From the NCBI RefSeq assembly GCF_004346265.1, contig NZ_SMAP01000003.1, positions 91,630-155,629 of the forward strand: a stretch of DNA of 64,000 nucleotides. The letters are read 5' to 3'. The notes below the pieces were generated by a model that saw nothing but the letters and a program-made list of their open reading frames with translations, ran no database searches and was not told the origin of the DNA. The position numbers were made by a program, and so were the translations under genes. The DNA is from Thermomonas haemolytica. Its GTDB lineage: Bacteria; Pseudomonadota; Gammaproteobacteria; Xanthomonadales; Xanthomonadaceae. Shown piece by piece: positions 11,325 to 21,810 of this stretch (its first letter is position 1; every line of letters starts with the position of its first letter).

Positions 11325-12983
11325 TCAGGCGGCGGGGGGCGCGGCGCGCGGCGCGCGGTAGGGCGGGGTGGCCATCACCATGTCGGTGAGCGAATAGGCC
11401 AGCTCGCGCTCGGCCAGCACCGCCGCATCGGCGCCATGCGCCAGCAGGTGCTGCACCTCAGTATCGCTGTGCGCACGCGCCAGCACGCTGATCATGGGAT
11501 TGGCGGCCTTCATCCGCGCCACCACCTCGCCGGCCTCCAGTGCGTTCGGCACTGCCAGGATGCCCAGATGGGCCCGCTCCGGATGTGCTTCCTGCAAGAC
11601 GCGAACATCGGCGGCGTTGCCGTGTACGGTGGCAAGGCCCTGCGCACGGGCGGCAAGCGCGCGCTCGCGGTCGGCTTCCACCAGTACCAGCGGCACGCCG
11701 CGTTCGCGCAGCAGCTGCGCCAGGTGGCGCCCGACCCGCCCGTAGCCGACCAGGATCACGTGCCCGGCCAGGTCCTGCGGCAGCGGCGCGGCATCCTCGC
11801 GCCGCGGCGCGTCGCGTGCGGTGCGGCGCTCCAGCCACGCGAACAGCAGCGGATTGATGACGATCGACAGCAGCGCACCGGCCAGGATCAGGTCGCGCCC
11901 TTCCGCCGGCAGCAGGCCCAACGCGATCCCGAGCCCGGCGAGGATGAACGAGAACTCGCCGATCTGGGCCAGGCTGGCGGCAATGGTGAACGCAGTGTCG
12001 TTCGGCTTGCCGAACGCGCGCACGATCGCCCACGCCGCCAGCGACTTGCCCAGCACGATGATCAGCAGCGTGGCGAGCACGTGCAGCGGATGCTCGATCA
12101 GGATCAGCGGGTCGAACAGCATCCCCACCGAGACGAAGAACAGCACCGCGAACGCGTCCCGCAGCGGCAGCGAATCGTTGGCCGCTTTGTGCCCGAACTC
12201 GCTTTCGTTCAGCAGCATGCCGGCGAAGAACGCGCCGAGCGCGAAGCTGACCCCGAACAGCTCGGCGGCGCCGAACGCGACGCCCATCGCCACCGCCAGC
12301 ACGCACAGCGTGAACAGCTCGCGCGAGCCGGTGCCCGCCACGCCTTCCAGCAGGCGCGGGATCAGGCGGCGGCCGACCAGCAGCATCAGCGCCACGAACC
12401 CGCCCACCTTGAGCAGGGTGAGCAGCAGGGCCAGGCCGAGCCGGCCGGCGCCGCCGTCGTGGTCGCCCAGCGCCGGCAGCAGCACCAGCGCCAGCACCAT
12501 CGCCAGGTCCTCGACGATCAGCCAGCCCACCGCCACCCGGCCCTTGCCGGTGTCCAGCAGGCGGCGGTCCTCCAGCGCGCGCAGCAGCACCACCGTGCTC
12601 GCCACCGACAGCGCCAGCCCGAACACCAGGCCGGCGGCATGGCTCCAGCCCAGCCAGTAGTGCGCCATCGCCCAGCCCATCGCGGTGGCCGCCGCGATCT
12701 GCGCGATCGCGCCCGGCAACGCGATCGCGCGGACCGCCATCAGGTCCTTCAGCGAGAAATGCAGCCCGACCCCGAACATCAGCAGGATCACCCCCACCTC
12801 TGCCAGCTGCGGCGCCAGCGTCTGGTCGGCTACGAAGCCGGGCGTGAACGGCCCCACCAGCACCCCGGCCAGCAGGTAGCCGACCAGTGGCGACAGCCGC
12901 AGCCGGCGCGCCAGCATCCCCAGCGCGAAGGCCATCACGAACCCGACGCAGAGCAGGGCGATCAGCGAGGTGTGGTGCGGCAT
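11325..12983 (-). CDS. Kef/YbaL-type cation:proton antiporter with RCK domain
   Basis: A 552-residue inner-membrane protein of the CPA2 family. About twelve hydrophobic helices form the sodium/hydrogen-exchanger domain (residues 1-390). A cytoplasmic RCK/TrkA-N domain follows, with the nucleotide-binding GYGRVG at 413-418 and the acidic end of strand 2 (LVLVEAD). Such proteins expel K+ (or Na+) in exchange for protons under control of nucleotides or glutathione adducts. The conserved LIVEDLAMVLALVLLP and GSFALGAFF-like (SFALGAFFAG) segments are present. The start at 12983 (MPHHTSLIAL) begins directly with the first helix. No ancillary KefF/G flavoprotein gene is adjacent, so YbaL is the closer model. 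Confidence 0.88.
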   Translation of the reverse strand: MPHHTSLIALLCVGFVMAFALGMLARRLRLSPLVGYLLAGVLVGPFTPGFVADQTLAPQLAEVGVILLMFGVGLHFSLKDLMAVRAIALPGAIAQIAAATAMGWAMAHYWLGWSHAAGLVFGLALSVASTVVLLRALEDRRLLDTGKGRVAVGWLIVEDLAMVLALVLLPALGDHDGGAGRLGLALLLTLLKVGGFVALMLLVGRRLIPRLLEGVAGTGSRELFTLCVLAVAMGVAFGAAELFGVSFALGAFFAGMLLNESEFGHKAANDSLPLRDAFAVLFFVSVGMLFDPLILIEHPLHVLATLLIIVLGKSLAAWAIVRAFGKPNDTAFTIAASLAQIGEFSFILAGLGIALGLLPAEGRDLILAGALLSIVINPLLFAWLERRTARDAPRREDAAPLPQDLAGHVILVGYGRVGRHLAQLLRERGVPLVLVEADRERALAARAQGLATVHGNAADVRVLQEAHPERAHLGILAVPNALEAGEVVARMKAANPMISVLARAHSDTEVQHLLAHGADAAVLAERELAYSLTDMVMATPPYRAPRAAPPAA

Positions 12984-13056
12984 GCGGGCTCCCGTGCGGC
13001 GATGCGGGCATGATCGCATGCGCGCGGGCCGCACCTCGCGCCGGGCCGGCAAACGA

Positions 13057-13082
13057 CGACGCCCCGGCGGGCCGGGGCGTCG
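13057..13082 (-). terminator. Intrinsic terminator of the TonB-dependent receptor gene
   Basis: An 11-bp perfect stem (13057-13067 with 13072-13082) closes on the loop CGGG. On the minus strand it is followed by CGTTT, a short T-run. It lies about 50 bases beyond the receptor stop codon. Confidence 0.65.
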
Positions 13083-13133
13083 CGTGGCCGGCCTGCGGCG
13101 GCCGGCATTTCGCACATCAACGGATTTTCGAAC

Positions 13134-15530
13134 TCACCACTTGTACGACACGCGGCCGTAGTAATAGGCGCCGTTGAAGCCGAACGGGCTCTGGGTCGGC
13201 CAGATCAGCTGGCCGGAATTGGTGTTCGGCGCGATCACCTGGTCGGGATAGGTGTCGAACACGTTGTCGGCGCCCAGCGCGAATTCCCAGCCGCCGGTGC
13301 GGTAGCTGGCGCTGAGGTCGGTCAGCCACTTCGCGCCGAAGGTCTGGTCCAGCGTCGGGTTGCTGTTGCGAATGGTGAACTGGCCGTAGCGGCTCAGGTT
13401 GGCGCCCAGCTTCCACGCACCCAGGTTCCACTGCGCACCGAGCACGAACTTGTCGCGCGGCGCGCCGACCTCGAACCGGCCCAGCTCGACCCGCCCGAAG
13501 CGCAGCGCGTTGGGGTCGATCGCGGTCAGCGCGGGCGGGTTCGGCGCCACCCGGTCCACCGTGGTCTTGTTGTAGTTGTAGCTCAGCGTCCAGTCCACGC
13601 TGCTGGCGGCCAGCTTCCAGGTGTAGGTGCCGACGATGTCGATGCCGGTGGTGGTGGTGTCGAGGGCGTTGGTGAAGTAGCGGCCGCCGGCGACCGCCGG
13701 GAAGCCGTTGTTGTTGAGGTAGGTGCGCACCGCGGTGCTGGTCAGGTTCTCGGACAGGCTGATGCGGTCGGTGACCTTGATCCGGTAGGCATCCGCGGTC
13801 AGGTACAGGCCATTGGCCGGCGTCAGCACCAGGCCCAGACTGAGGTTGCGCGACTTCTCCGGCTTCAGCGGCTCGGCGCCCAGCGCGATGCCGGCCGGGT
13901 TGGTCACCCGGAACGTCACCAGGTCGTAGGGGATGCCGCCGATGAAGTTGGTGGAGGTGGTCTGGTAGTACTGCTGCTGCAGCGAGGGGGCATGGAAGCC
14001 GGTGCTGGCGGTGGCGCGTAGCGCCACGGCGTCACTGAACACATAGCGCATGCTCAGCTTGCCGGTGGTGGTATTGCCGAAATCGCTGTAGCGCTCGTGG
14101 CGGGCGGCGATGCCGCCGGAGAGCTTGTCGGTCAGGTCCGCTTCCAGGCCGACGTAGAACGAGCTGCTGTGGCGGTCGAAGGTGCCGCTGTCGCTGGGAC
14201 GGAAGCCGGGGAACACCTGCGCACCGGACGGGGTCGGCTGGCCGTTGAACAGCACGCCGCCGTTGATGTACGAGTTCGGTTCGCCCGGTGCGATCTCGAA
14301 CTCCTCACCCCGCCATTCCAGGCCATACGACAGCGTCGCCGGATACGCCAGTCCGAGGTTGACCGGGCGGTTGAAGTCGAGGTTCAGCACGTGCTGGGTG
14401 TACTTGAGCGTGCCGGCATAGAACTGGGTGGGCGAGCTCGGGCCCAGGCTGCGGTTGAGCGAGTTCTTCACGTCGAAGCGAAGGTCGTTGCTGCCGTAGG
14501 TATAGCTGGCGTCGAAATTGGTCTCGCCGATCGACGAGCGCATCCCCATCACGAACTGGTAGTCGTTGCTGGTGTTGAAGATCTGCGGCAGGAAGCCGTT
14601 GGGGTAGATCGACGGGATGTTGCGGGAGTCGCCGGCCGGCCGGAAAAAGCCGTTCGACAGCGTTTCGCGGTGGGTATAGATGCCGTAGGAATAGAACTTC
14701 AGGTAGTCCGTGGCGGCCATTTCCCAGTTGTAGCTCAGAGAGTGGTTGTCCACCTCGGGGTCGCCCAGGCGCTGCACGGTCTGGCCGACCGGCGGCGAAG
14801 TCGGGGTCTGCGCGCCCGAATACGGGGTGGCGCGGTTGGTCTGGTCCTGGTGCCCGAACTGCGCGGCCAGGTGTACCTTGCTGGCGGCACCCAGGCCGAA
14901 CCCGGCATCGGCCATGACCTGGTACTTGCCGCCGTCGCCCTCCTTGTATTCGCCGTAGGTGGCCGAGGCGCTGCCGCCGCTGGCCGAACTCTTGAGCACG
15001 ATGTTGACCACGCCGGCGATCGCGTCCGAGCCGTACTGCGCCGAGGCGCCGTCGCGCAGGACTTCCACTCGCTCGATGGCGGCGATCGGGATGCTGTTGA
15101 GGTCGGCGGGCGAGGAGCTGCGGCCCTGGCTGCCGTTGACGTTCACCAGCGCACCCAGGTGGTAGCGCTTGCCGTTCACCAGCACCAGCACGTGGTCCGG
15201 GGCCAGGCCGCGCAGCTGGGCCGGGCGCATCGCGTCGGTGCCGTCGTTGATCGCCGCGCGCGGGAAGTTCAGCGACGGCAGGGCGCGCGAGAGCGCCGTA
15301 GCCAGTTCGGTGGTGCCGGTGGACTGCAGGACTTCCGGGGTGATGATGTCGATCGGCGACTGCGACTCGGCCACGGTGCGGTCGGTGACGCGGGTACCGG
15401 TGACGATCAGGGTGTCGAGCGTGCGCGCATCTTTCTTCGACTCGGTCGGCTGGTCGGCCTGCTGCGCCAGCGCCGGGGTGGCAGCCAGCAGGGACGACAG
15501 GGCCAGGGCAAGCGGGGTAAGGCGGGGCAT
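13134..15530 (-). CDS. TonB-dependent outer-membrane receptor
   Basis: A 798-residue outer-membrane transporter. It has a signal peptide (residues 1-22, ALAQ), a TonB-box-like stretch (DTLIVTGTR, about 39-47), a plug domain (about 50-170) with LVLVNGKRYH and the conserved VEVLRDGASAQYGSDAIAGVVNI, and a 22-strand barrel ending in the aromatic YKW required for BAM recognition. It belongs to the large vitamin/siderophore/carbohydrate receptor class abundant in Lysobacteraceae. The ligand cannot be predicted: no iron-uptake or degradation genes are adjacent and no Fur box was seen. GGAGGT lies just before the ATG. It is energised by TonB, one copy of which is at 55195-56082. Confidence 0.94.
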   Translation of the reverse strand: MPRLTPLALALSSLLAATPALAQQADQPTESKKDARTLDTLIVTGTRVTDRTVAESQSPIDIITPEVLQSTGTTELATALSRALPSLNFPRAAINDGTDAMRPAQLRGLAPDHVLVLVNGKRYHLGALVNVNGSQGRSSSPADLNSIPIAAIERVEVLRDGASAQYGSDAIAGVVNIVLKSSASGGSASATYGEYKEGDGGKYQVMADAGFGLGAASKVHLAAQFGHQDQTNRATPYSGAQTPTSPPVGQTVQRLGDPEVDNHSLSYNWEMAATDYLKFYSYGIYTHRETLSNGFFRPAGDSRNIPSIYPNGFLPQIFNTSNDYQFVMGMRSSIGETNFDASYTYGSNDLRFDVKNSLNRSLGPSSPTQFYAGTLKYTQHVLNLDFNRPVNLGLAYPATLSYGLEWRGEEFEIAPGEPNSYINGGVLFNGQPTPSGAQVFPGFRPSDSGTFDRHSSSFYVGLEADLTDKLSGGIAARHERYSDFGNTTTGKLSMRYVFSDAVALRATASTGFHAPSLQQQYYQTTSTNFIGGIPYDLVTFRVTNPAGIALGAEPLKPEKSRNLSLGLVLTPANGLYLTADAYRIKVTDRISLSENLTSTAVRTYLNNNGFPAVAGGRYFTNALDTTTTGIDIVGTYTWKLAASSVDWTLSYNYNKTTVDRVAPNPPALTAIDPNALRFGRVELGRFEVGAPRDKFVLGAQWNLGAWKLGANLSRYGQFTIRNSNPTLDQTFGAKWLTDLSASYRTGGWEFALGADNVFDTYPDQVIAPNTNSGQLIWPTQSPFGFNGAYYYGRVSYKW

Positions 15531-15688
15531 GGCGACCTCCGGGGTGGGTGGAATAACCCTTGTTTAACACCCGTTCACCGCGGCCGCAAACGCGCCCCGG
15601 GCATGCCGTTATGCGGTATCGTGAATAGCTTTGTTGGCCACGGCAGGCGACGACCGCGCCCCCGCCGGCCCGCTGGAACCGCCACCCC

Positions 15689-17548
15689 ATGATTTCCTTC
15701 CGCAATTTCGCCCTCCGTCGCGGCGAACGCCTGCTGCTGTCCAACGTCGACCTGGCCCTGCACGCCGGGTACCGGGTGGGCGTGGTCGGCCGCAATGGCG
15801 CCGGCAAGTCCTCGCTGTTCGCCGCGTTGATGGGCGAGGTCGAGCCCGACCGCGGCGACATCGACCTGCCCGGCAAGGCGCGCATCGCCAGCGTGGCGCA
15901 GGAAACCCCGCATCTGCCGGACCCGGCGATCGATTTCGTGCTGTCCGGCGATGCCGCCGTGCACGCCGCGATCCAGGCGGAAGCCAACGCCTTCGCCGCC
16001 GAGGATTGGGAAGCGGTGGCCGCGGCGCACCAGCGCCTGGAAGAGGTCAACGGCTACGACGGCACCGCGCGCGCGGGCCGCCTGCTGCATGGCCTGGGGT
16101 TCCCGGCCGAGGTGCACGAGAAGCCGGTCGCGGAGTTTTCCGGCGGCTGGCGGGTGCGCCTGAACGTGGCGCGCGCGCTGATGACGCCGTCCGACCTGTT
16201 GCTGCTGGACGAGCCCACCAACCACCTCGACCTCGATGCCGTGGTCTGGCTGGAGGAATGGCTGAAGCGCTACGACGGCACGTTGCTGGTGATCAGCCAC
16301 GACCGCGAGTTCCTCGACAACGTCACCACCCACATCCTGCACCTGCACGACGGCACCGCGAAGCTGTACGTCGGCAACTACACGGCGTTCGAGCGCCAGC
16401 GCGCCGAGCATCTACGCCAGCAGCAGATCGCGTTCGAGAAGGAGCAGGCCGAGCGCGCCCACCTGCAGAGCTTCATCGACCGCTTCAAGGCCAAGGCCAG
16501 CAAGGCGCGGCAGGCGCAGTCGCGGATGAAGCGGCTGGAGAAGCTGGCCGGCACCGAGGCGGTGCGGGTGGAGCGCGGGGTCAGCATCCAGCTGCCGGCG
16601 CCGCTGCGCTTGCCGAATTCACTGCTGTCGCTGCGCGATGCCGACTGCGGCTACGGCGCGGGCGCCACGATCCTGCGCAAGGTCAGCTTCGGGCTGGAGG
16701 CCGGCGACCGCATCGGCCTGCTCGGCGTCAACGGCGCCGGCAAGTCGACGCTGGTGAAGACCCTGGTCGGCGAATTGCCGCCGATGTCCGGCGAGCGCAT
16801 GGCGCACCCCGACCTGCGCATCGGCTACTTCGCCCAGCACACGGTGGAGTCGCTGGTGGCCGGCACCTCGCCGATCGACCACCTCAAGGAACTCTCTCCC
16901 AACACGCCGACGCAGGAGTTCCGCAACTTCCTCGGTGGCTGGCAGTTCCCGGGCGACCGCGCGTTCGAGGTGATCGACAATTTCTCCGGTGGCGAGAAGG
17001 CGCGCCTCGCGCTGGCGTTGCTGGCATGGAACAAGCCGAACCTGCTGCTGCTGGACGAACCCACCAACCACCTCGACCTGGAGATGCGCGAGGCGCTGGC
17101 CGAGGCGCTGTCGGACTTCGACGGCGCGATCGTGATGGTCAGCCACGACCGCCACCTGATCGGCCTGGTCTGCGACCAGTACTGGCGTGTGCACGACGGC
17201 ATCGTCGAACCGTTCGCCGGCGACCTCGACGACTACGCGGCCTGGCTGCGTTCGCGCCCCGGCAGCGACAATCCGAAGACGCCGGTCCCGAAGGCGGCCC
17301 CCGTGGCCGCCGCGCCTCCGCCGCCTGCCGTGCCCAAGGCCAAGCCGAATCCGCACAAAGTGCAGAAGGCCGAGGAGCGGGTGGCGCGGCTGGAAGGCAA
17401 GCTGGCCGAATGCGAGGCGGCAATGGCCGACCCGGCGATCTACGCGGATGCGGGCAAGGTGGCCGACCTCGGCCGCACCCAGTTGCAGTTGCGCGCGGAG
17501 CTGGAAGCGGCCGAAGCCGAGCTGCTGGCGCTGTACGAAGGCGCCTGA
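15689..17548 (+). CDS. ABC-F ATPase, YheS type
   Basis: A 619-residue soluble protein with two ABC ATPase domains and no membrane segments. Walker A sites are at 34-42 (GRNGAGKSS) and 346-354 (GVNGAGKST). Signatures are EFSGGW and NFSGGEK, and both domains carry LLLDEPTNHLD. The inter-domain linker is the charged helix characteristic of ABC-F proteins, which bind the ribosomal E site. The C-terminal third from about 530 is Ala/Pro/Lys-rich, then a coiled coil (VQKAEERVARLEGKLAE). The length and second-residue pattern (ISFRNFALRRGERLLL) fit YheS rather than Uup, EttA or YbiT. Role: translation factor relieving stalled ribosomes; antibiotic resistance is not implied. Confidence 0.9.
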   Translation: MISFRNFALRRGERLLLSNVDLALHAGYRVGVVGRNGAGKSSLFAALMGEVEPDRGDIDLPGKARIASVAQETPHLPDPAIDFVLSGDAAVHAAIQAEANAFAAEDWEAVAAAHQRLEEVNGYDGTARAGRLLHGLGFPAEVHEKPVAEFSGGWRVRLNVARALMTPSDLLLLDEPTNHLDLDAVVWLEEWLKRYDGTLLVISHDREFLDNVTTHILHLHDGTAKLYVGNYTAFERQRAEHLRQQQIAFEKEQAERAHLQSFIDRFKAKASKARQAQSRMKRLEKLAGTEAVRVERGVSIQLPAPLRLPNSLLSLRDADCGYGAGATILRKVSFGLEAGDRIGLLGVNGAGKSTLVKTLVGELPPMSGERMAHPDLRIGYFAQHTVESLVAGTSPIDHLKELSPNTPTQEFRNFLGGWQFPGDRAFEVIDNFSGGEKARLALALLAWNKPNLLLLDEPTNHLDLEMREALAEALSDFDGAIVMVSHDRHLIGLVCDQYWRVHDGIVEPFAGDLDDYAAWLRSRPGSDNPKTPVPKAAPVAAAPPPPAVPKAKPNPHKVQKAEERVARLEGKLAECEAAMADPAIYADAGKVADLGRTQLQLRAELEAAEAELLALYEGA

Positions 17549-17593
17549 GCCGGCGTTCGCGGCTCGCCCGTTACCGCGCGTGGTTCACCCGTT

Positions 17594-17628
17594 CCCGTTC
17601 GTGGTGAGCCTGTCGAACCACGGACGGG
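17594..17628. repeat. Dispersed 35-bp inverted repeat, copy 1
   Basis: Imperfect palindrome: CCCGTTCGTGG, then 13 bases, then CCACGGACGGG. A second copy at 47116-47150 differs at one base of 35. It lies between the convergent ABC-F and SIMPL genes, where it may also act as a bidirectional terminator. Confidence 0.8.
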
Positions 17629-17653
17629 CCTGCACGGCCGGACTATGTGGCGA

Positions 17654-18355
17654 TCAGTCGGTCAGGAAATATTCGACCGTGCTGACCACCCGGATCTTCT
17701 TGATCTGCGGGCTGCCGGCATCGCGGTTCTCGATGCTCACCACGCCCTGGTTGGCGGTGCGGATGCCGCCGAGGTGGGCGCCGGAATCCTTGGCGAACTG
17801 CTCGGCCGACTTGCGCGCGGCGGCGGTGGCCTCGGCGATCAGCGCCGGCTTGATGTCGTTCAGCCGGGTGTAGTCGAACTGCGGGCCGCCGCCCTGCTCG
17901 GCATTGAGCATCACCCCGCGCGCCACGATGTCGCCGCTGCGGCGCACCGCGGCCAGCGCTTCCTTCACCTGCGCCGTGCGCAGGGTGACAGTGTTGGAGT
18001 AGCTGTAGCGCTCCGGCGGGCGATTGCTGCCGTAGGCGTAGGCCCAGCGGTCCTCCAGCCGCGGCGGGCTGACCACGATCTCGTCGTCCTTGAACCCGGC
18101 CTGGGTGAGGAACTCGCGGATGGTGCGGGTATTGGCCTCCAGCTGCGCCTGTACCGCGGCCAGGTCGTTGCCGCCGACGCTCTGCGCCAGCGGCCAGACC
18201 ACCAGGTCGGCATCCACGATCTTCTCGGCGGAGCCCTTGACGGTGACGTAGCGGTCGCCGGTGCGGAGCTGGGCCATGCCGCGGGCGGCGAACCAGCCGG
18301 CCCCGACCAGGCCGAGGGCGATCAGAAGGGCGGCAAGGGCGGTACGCGGCTGCAT
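17654..18355 (-). CDS. SIMPL domain (DUF541) protein
   Basis: A 233-residue protein with one N-terminal membrane anchor or uncleaved signal (about residues 6-24) followed by the SIMPL/DUF541 domain in the periplasm. Recognisable family elements are TVKGSAEKIVDADLVVWPL near the start, NDIKPALIAEATAAARKSAEQFA in the second half, and the C-terminal strand VVSTVEYFL. Bacterial members such as E. coli YggE are linked to oxidative-stress tolerance, but no biochemical activity is established. It is divergent from fmdB with a 102-base gap and convergent with the ABC-F gene. Confidence 0.87.
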   Translation of the reverse strand: MQPRTALAALLIALGLVGAGWFAARGMAQLRTGDRYVTVKGSAEKIVDADLVVWPLAQSVGGNDLAAVQAQLEANTRTIREFLTQAGFKDDEIVVSPPRLEDRWAYAYGSNRPPERYSYSNTVTLRTAQVKEALAAVRRSGDIVARGVMLNAEQGGGPQFDYTRLNDIKPALIAEATAAARKSAEQFAKDSGAHLGGIRTANQGVVSIENRDAGSPQIKKIRVVSTVEYFLTD

Positions 18356-18457
18356 GCGGGGAGCTCCGGCGGAGTGGAAGGCAGTGCCGGCTTGAAATCG
18401 CGGCGGGCGGCCACACTATGCCACCCGGTTTGTTGCGTTTCGAGGCCGATCACCACC

Positions 18458-18781
18458 ATGCCGATCTATGCGTTCATCTGCGATGCCTGCGGGCATGCCT
18501 TCGACCGTCTGCAGAAGCTTTCCGACGCCGATCCCAGCGCCTGCCCGGACTGCGGCGCGCAGGGGCAAGTGCACCGCCAGCTGACCGCCCCGCAGTTCCG
18601 GTTGGCCGGCAGCGGCTGGTACGAGACCGACTTCAAGAAGGACGGCGACAAGAAGCGCAATCTGGCCGGGGATGCCGCCAAGCCGGCGGACGCCAAGTCC
18701 GAGGCGAAGCCGGACGCGAAGGCGGATGCCAAGCCGGCCGCCGCCCCTGCGGCGCCAGCCGCGATGTCTTCCGGGGGCTGA
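18458..18781 (+). CDS. FmdB-family zinc-ribbon protein
   Basis: A 107-residue protein. The first 50 residues are the regulatory zinc ribbon: MPIYAFICDACGHAFD with C8 and C11, then CPDCG. The second half is a low-complexity Lys/Ala/Pro-rich tail (repeated KPDAKADAK) typical of Xanthomonad members. The family was first linked to formamidase and amidase regulation, but its common place is next to aspS, as here; the function is unknown. It is convergent with the DUF3011 gene only 19 bases away, so it is probably not cotranscribed with aspS in this genome. Confidence 0.9.
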   Translation: MPIYAFICDACGHAFDRLQKLSDADPSACPDCGAQGQVHRQLTAPQFRLAGSGWYETDFKKDGDKKRNLAGDAAKPADAKSEAKPDAKADAKPAAAPAAPAAMSSGG

Positions 18782-18800
18782 TCCCCGTCCCGGCGCGCCG

Positions 18801-19730
18801 TCAGCGCACCCCGAAGCGCGCGCTGCAGCCGTGGTTCACCCACAGCCCGCTGCGCGCGTCATAGCCCCAGCTGAATCCCTCGCGGCAGGGCATGCCGGCA
18901 AGCTGCTGGATCAGGGTTGGCCGCCCGCGGCGAGCATCCCAGGCGCAGGTGGCGTAGCCGCCCCGGCTGGTGCAGGTGACGCTGTAGTCGCTGCCCGGGG
19001 CAGCCCCGACCTGCACCCGGAATTCACCGCGGCAACCGTCGTCCACCCATAGCTGGCGATTGCGCACGCCGAAGTTGCGGTTTTCGATGCAGCGGCCGTT
19101 GGAGAGCTGCCGTACCAACTGCGCCCGGCCGACCACGTCGTGGCCGCAGCTGGTGAACCGGCCGCCAATACTCTCGCAGCGCAGGGTGGTCCATTGCGTG
19201 CCCACCGGGCCGGTGCCGGGCTGGAACTCGCCGCGGCAGCCATTGGACACGGTCACCCGGCCGTTGCCGTTGAACCAGCTGCGGCCTTCGACGCAGGCGG
19301 CGCTCGAGAGCTGGCGGGTGAGCCGCGACGGCCCTTGCCAGGGCATGCTGCAGGTCTTGGTGCGGCCATCGGTGCTCTCGCAGCGGGCGGCTTGCATCCC
19401 CGGGCCCGGGCCGGGCGGCGGCGGGGGCGGGGGCGCGCCGGCGCCACCCAGCGACTTGGCGATGTCGTTCTTCACCTGGCTGAAGGTCCAGCGCGACAGC
19501 CGCACCTGGTCCAGGTAGAAGCGCAGCTGGTCGTCGGGGATCTGGCGGCCGCGCGACTGCTCGCGGTATTCCAGCCCGATCACCCGGCTCTGCTCGGCCG
19601 GGCTCAGGGTCCACAGGTCCTCGGGTGCGTAGGCGCGCTGCTGGGCCTGGGCATGGGCGGGAGCGGGCAGGGCGGCCAGCGCGGAGGCGGTGGCCAGGGC
19701 GAGCAGGGGGGCGGCGACCAGGCGGGACAT
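18801..19730 (-). CDS. Secreted Cys-rich DUF3011 protein
   Basis: A 309-residue exported protein with a signal peptide (about residues 1-27, AHA-QA). An N-terminal charged segment containing the phrase QIPDDQLRFYLDQVRLSRW is followed by a glycine/proline linker with seven consecutive prolines. Three DUF3011 repeats of about 55-60 residues follow. Each begins with a Cys in a (R/T)C(E/T)S pattern, has further conserved cysteines, a central basic-LxRQLS-type helix, and a closing CRGEF or CSARF. Even numbers of cysteines suggest disulphides in the periplasm or outside the cell. DUF3011 proteins are common in Xanthomonadaceae and uncharacterised. GGAGGT before the ATG fixes the start. It is divergent from aspS. 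Confidence 0.85.
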   Translation of the reverse strand: MSRLVAAPLLALATASALAALPAPAHAQAQQRAYAPEDLWTLSPAEQSRVIGLEYREQSRGRQIPDDQLRFYLDQVRLSRWTFSQVKNDIAKSLGGAGAPPPPPPPGPGPGMQAARCESTDGRTKTCSMPWQGPSRLTRQLSSAACVEGRSWFNGNGRVTVSNGCRGEFQPGTGPVGTQWTTLRCESIGGRFTSCGHDVVGRAQLVRQLSNGRCIENRNFGVRNRQLWVDDGCRGEFRVQVGAAPGSDYSVTCTSRGGYATCAWDARRGRPTLIQQLAGMPCREGFSWGYDARSGLWVNHGCSARFGVR

Positions 19731-19817
19731 GGCAAACCTCCGGTGATGGCAGCGGGGGGATGGAATCCGGGCCGGGCCTGCGGCCCGCCATGGCGGCACA
19801 TTAGCGCCGCGCATCGT

Positions 19818-19823
19818 TAAAAT
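19818..19823 (+). promoter_or_regulatory. -10 box of the aspS promoter
   Basis: TAAAAT, 55 bases before the aspS ATG in otherwise GC-rich sequence. The matching -35 position reads GGCACA, a weak match, so this is a -10-only call. Confidence 0.5.
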
Positions 19824-19878
19824 GGCGTGTCCATGCCCCGGCGTCCCGCAGCGCTGGGCAGCCCTTTCCGGAGTTCCC

Positions 19879-21690
<1,812 letters not shown>

Positions 21691-21714
21691 TGGCTGACGC
21701 CGGAGGCTGCGACC

Positions 21715-21746
21715 CGACGCGTGCGAACCTCCTGTTCGACGCGTCG
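21715..21746 (+). repeat. Hairpin between aspS and the acetyltransferase gene
   Basis: The left arm CGACGCGTGCGAAC (21715-21728) pairs with GTTCGACGCGTCG (21734-21746) with one bulged base and the loop CTCCT. The outer GCGACGCG/CGCGTCGC pairing recurs in the insertion at the start of ruvA (23754-23788). A 38-codon open frame starting within the aspS stop (21690-21806) spans it, but it shows no coding character. Confidence 0.6.
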
Positions 21747-21810
21747 CCGCAGGCCATCGATGGCCCGCTTTCCGCAGTTCCCCGGCGCCATCCATCGTGG
21801 GGGTGAGTGG

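Noticed and set aside
9765..13013. Plus-strand open frame of about 1080 codons opposite the esterase and antiporter genes
   Set aside because: Spans two real genes and their gap on the opposite strand; low-complexity His/Gln/Arg/Ala sequence only.
9651..15530. Siderophore uptake locus formed by the esterase and the TonB-dependent receptor
   Set aside because: A separate antiporter gene and a terminator lie between them, no Fur box or ABC importer is seen, and the esterase motif is not specific for siderophores.
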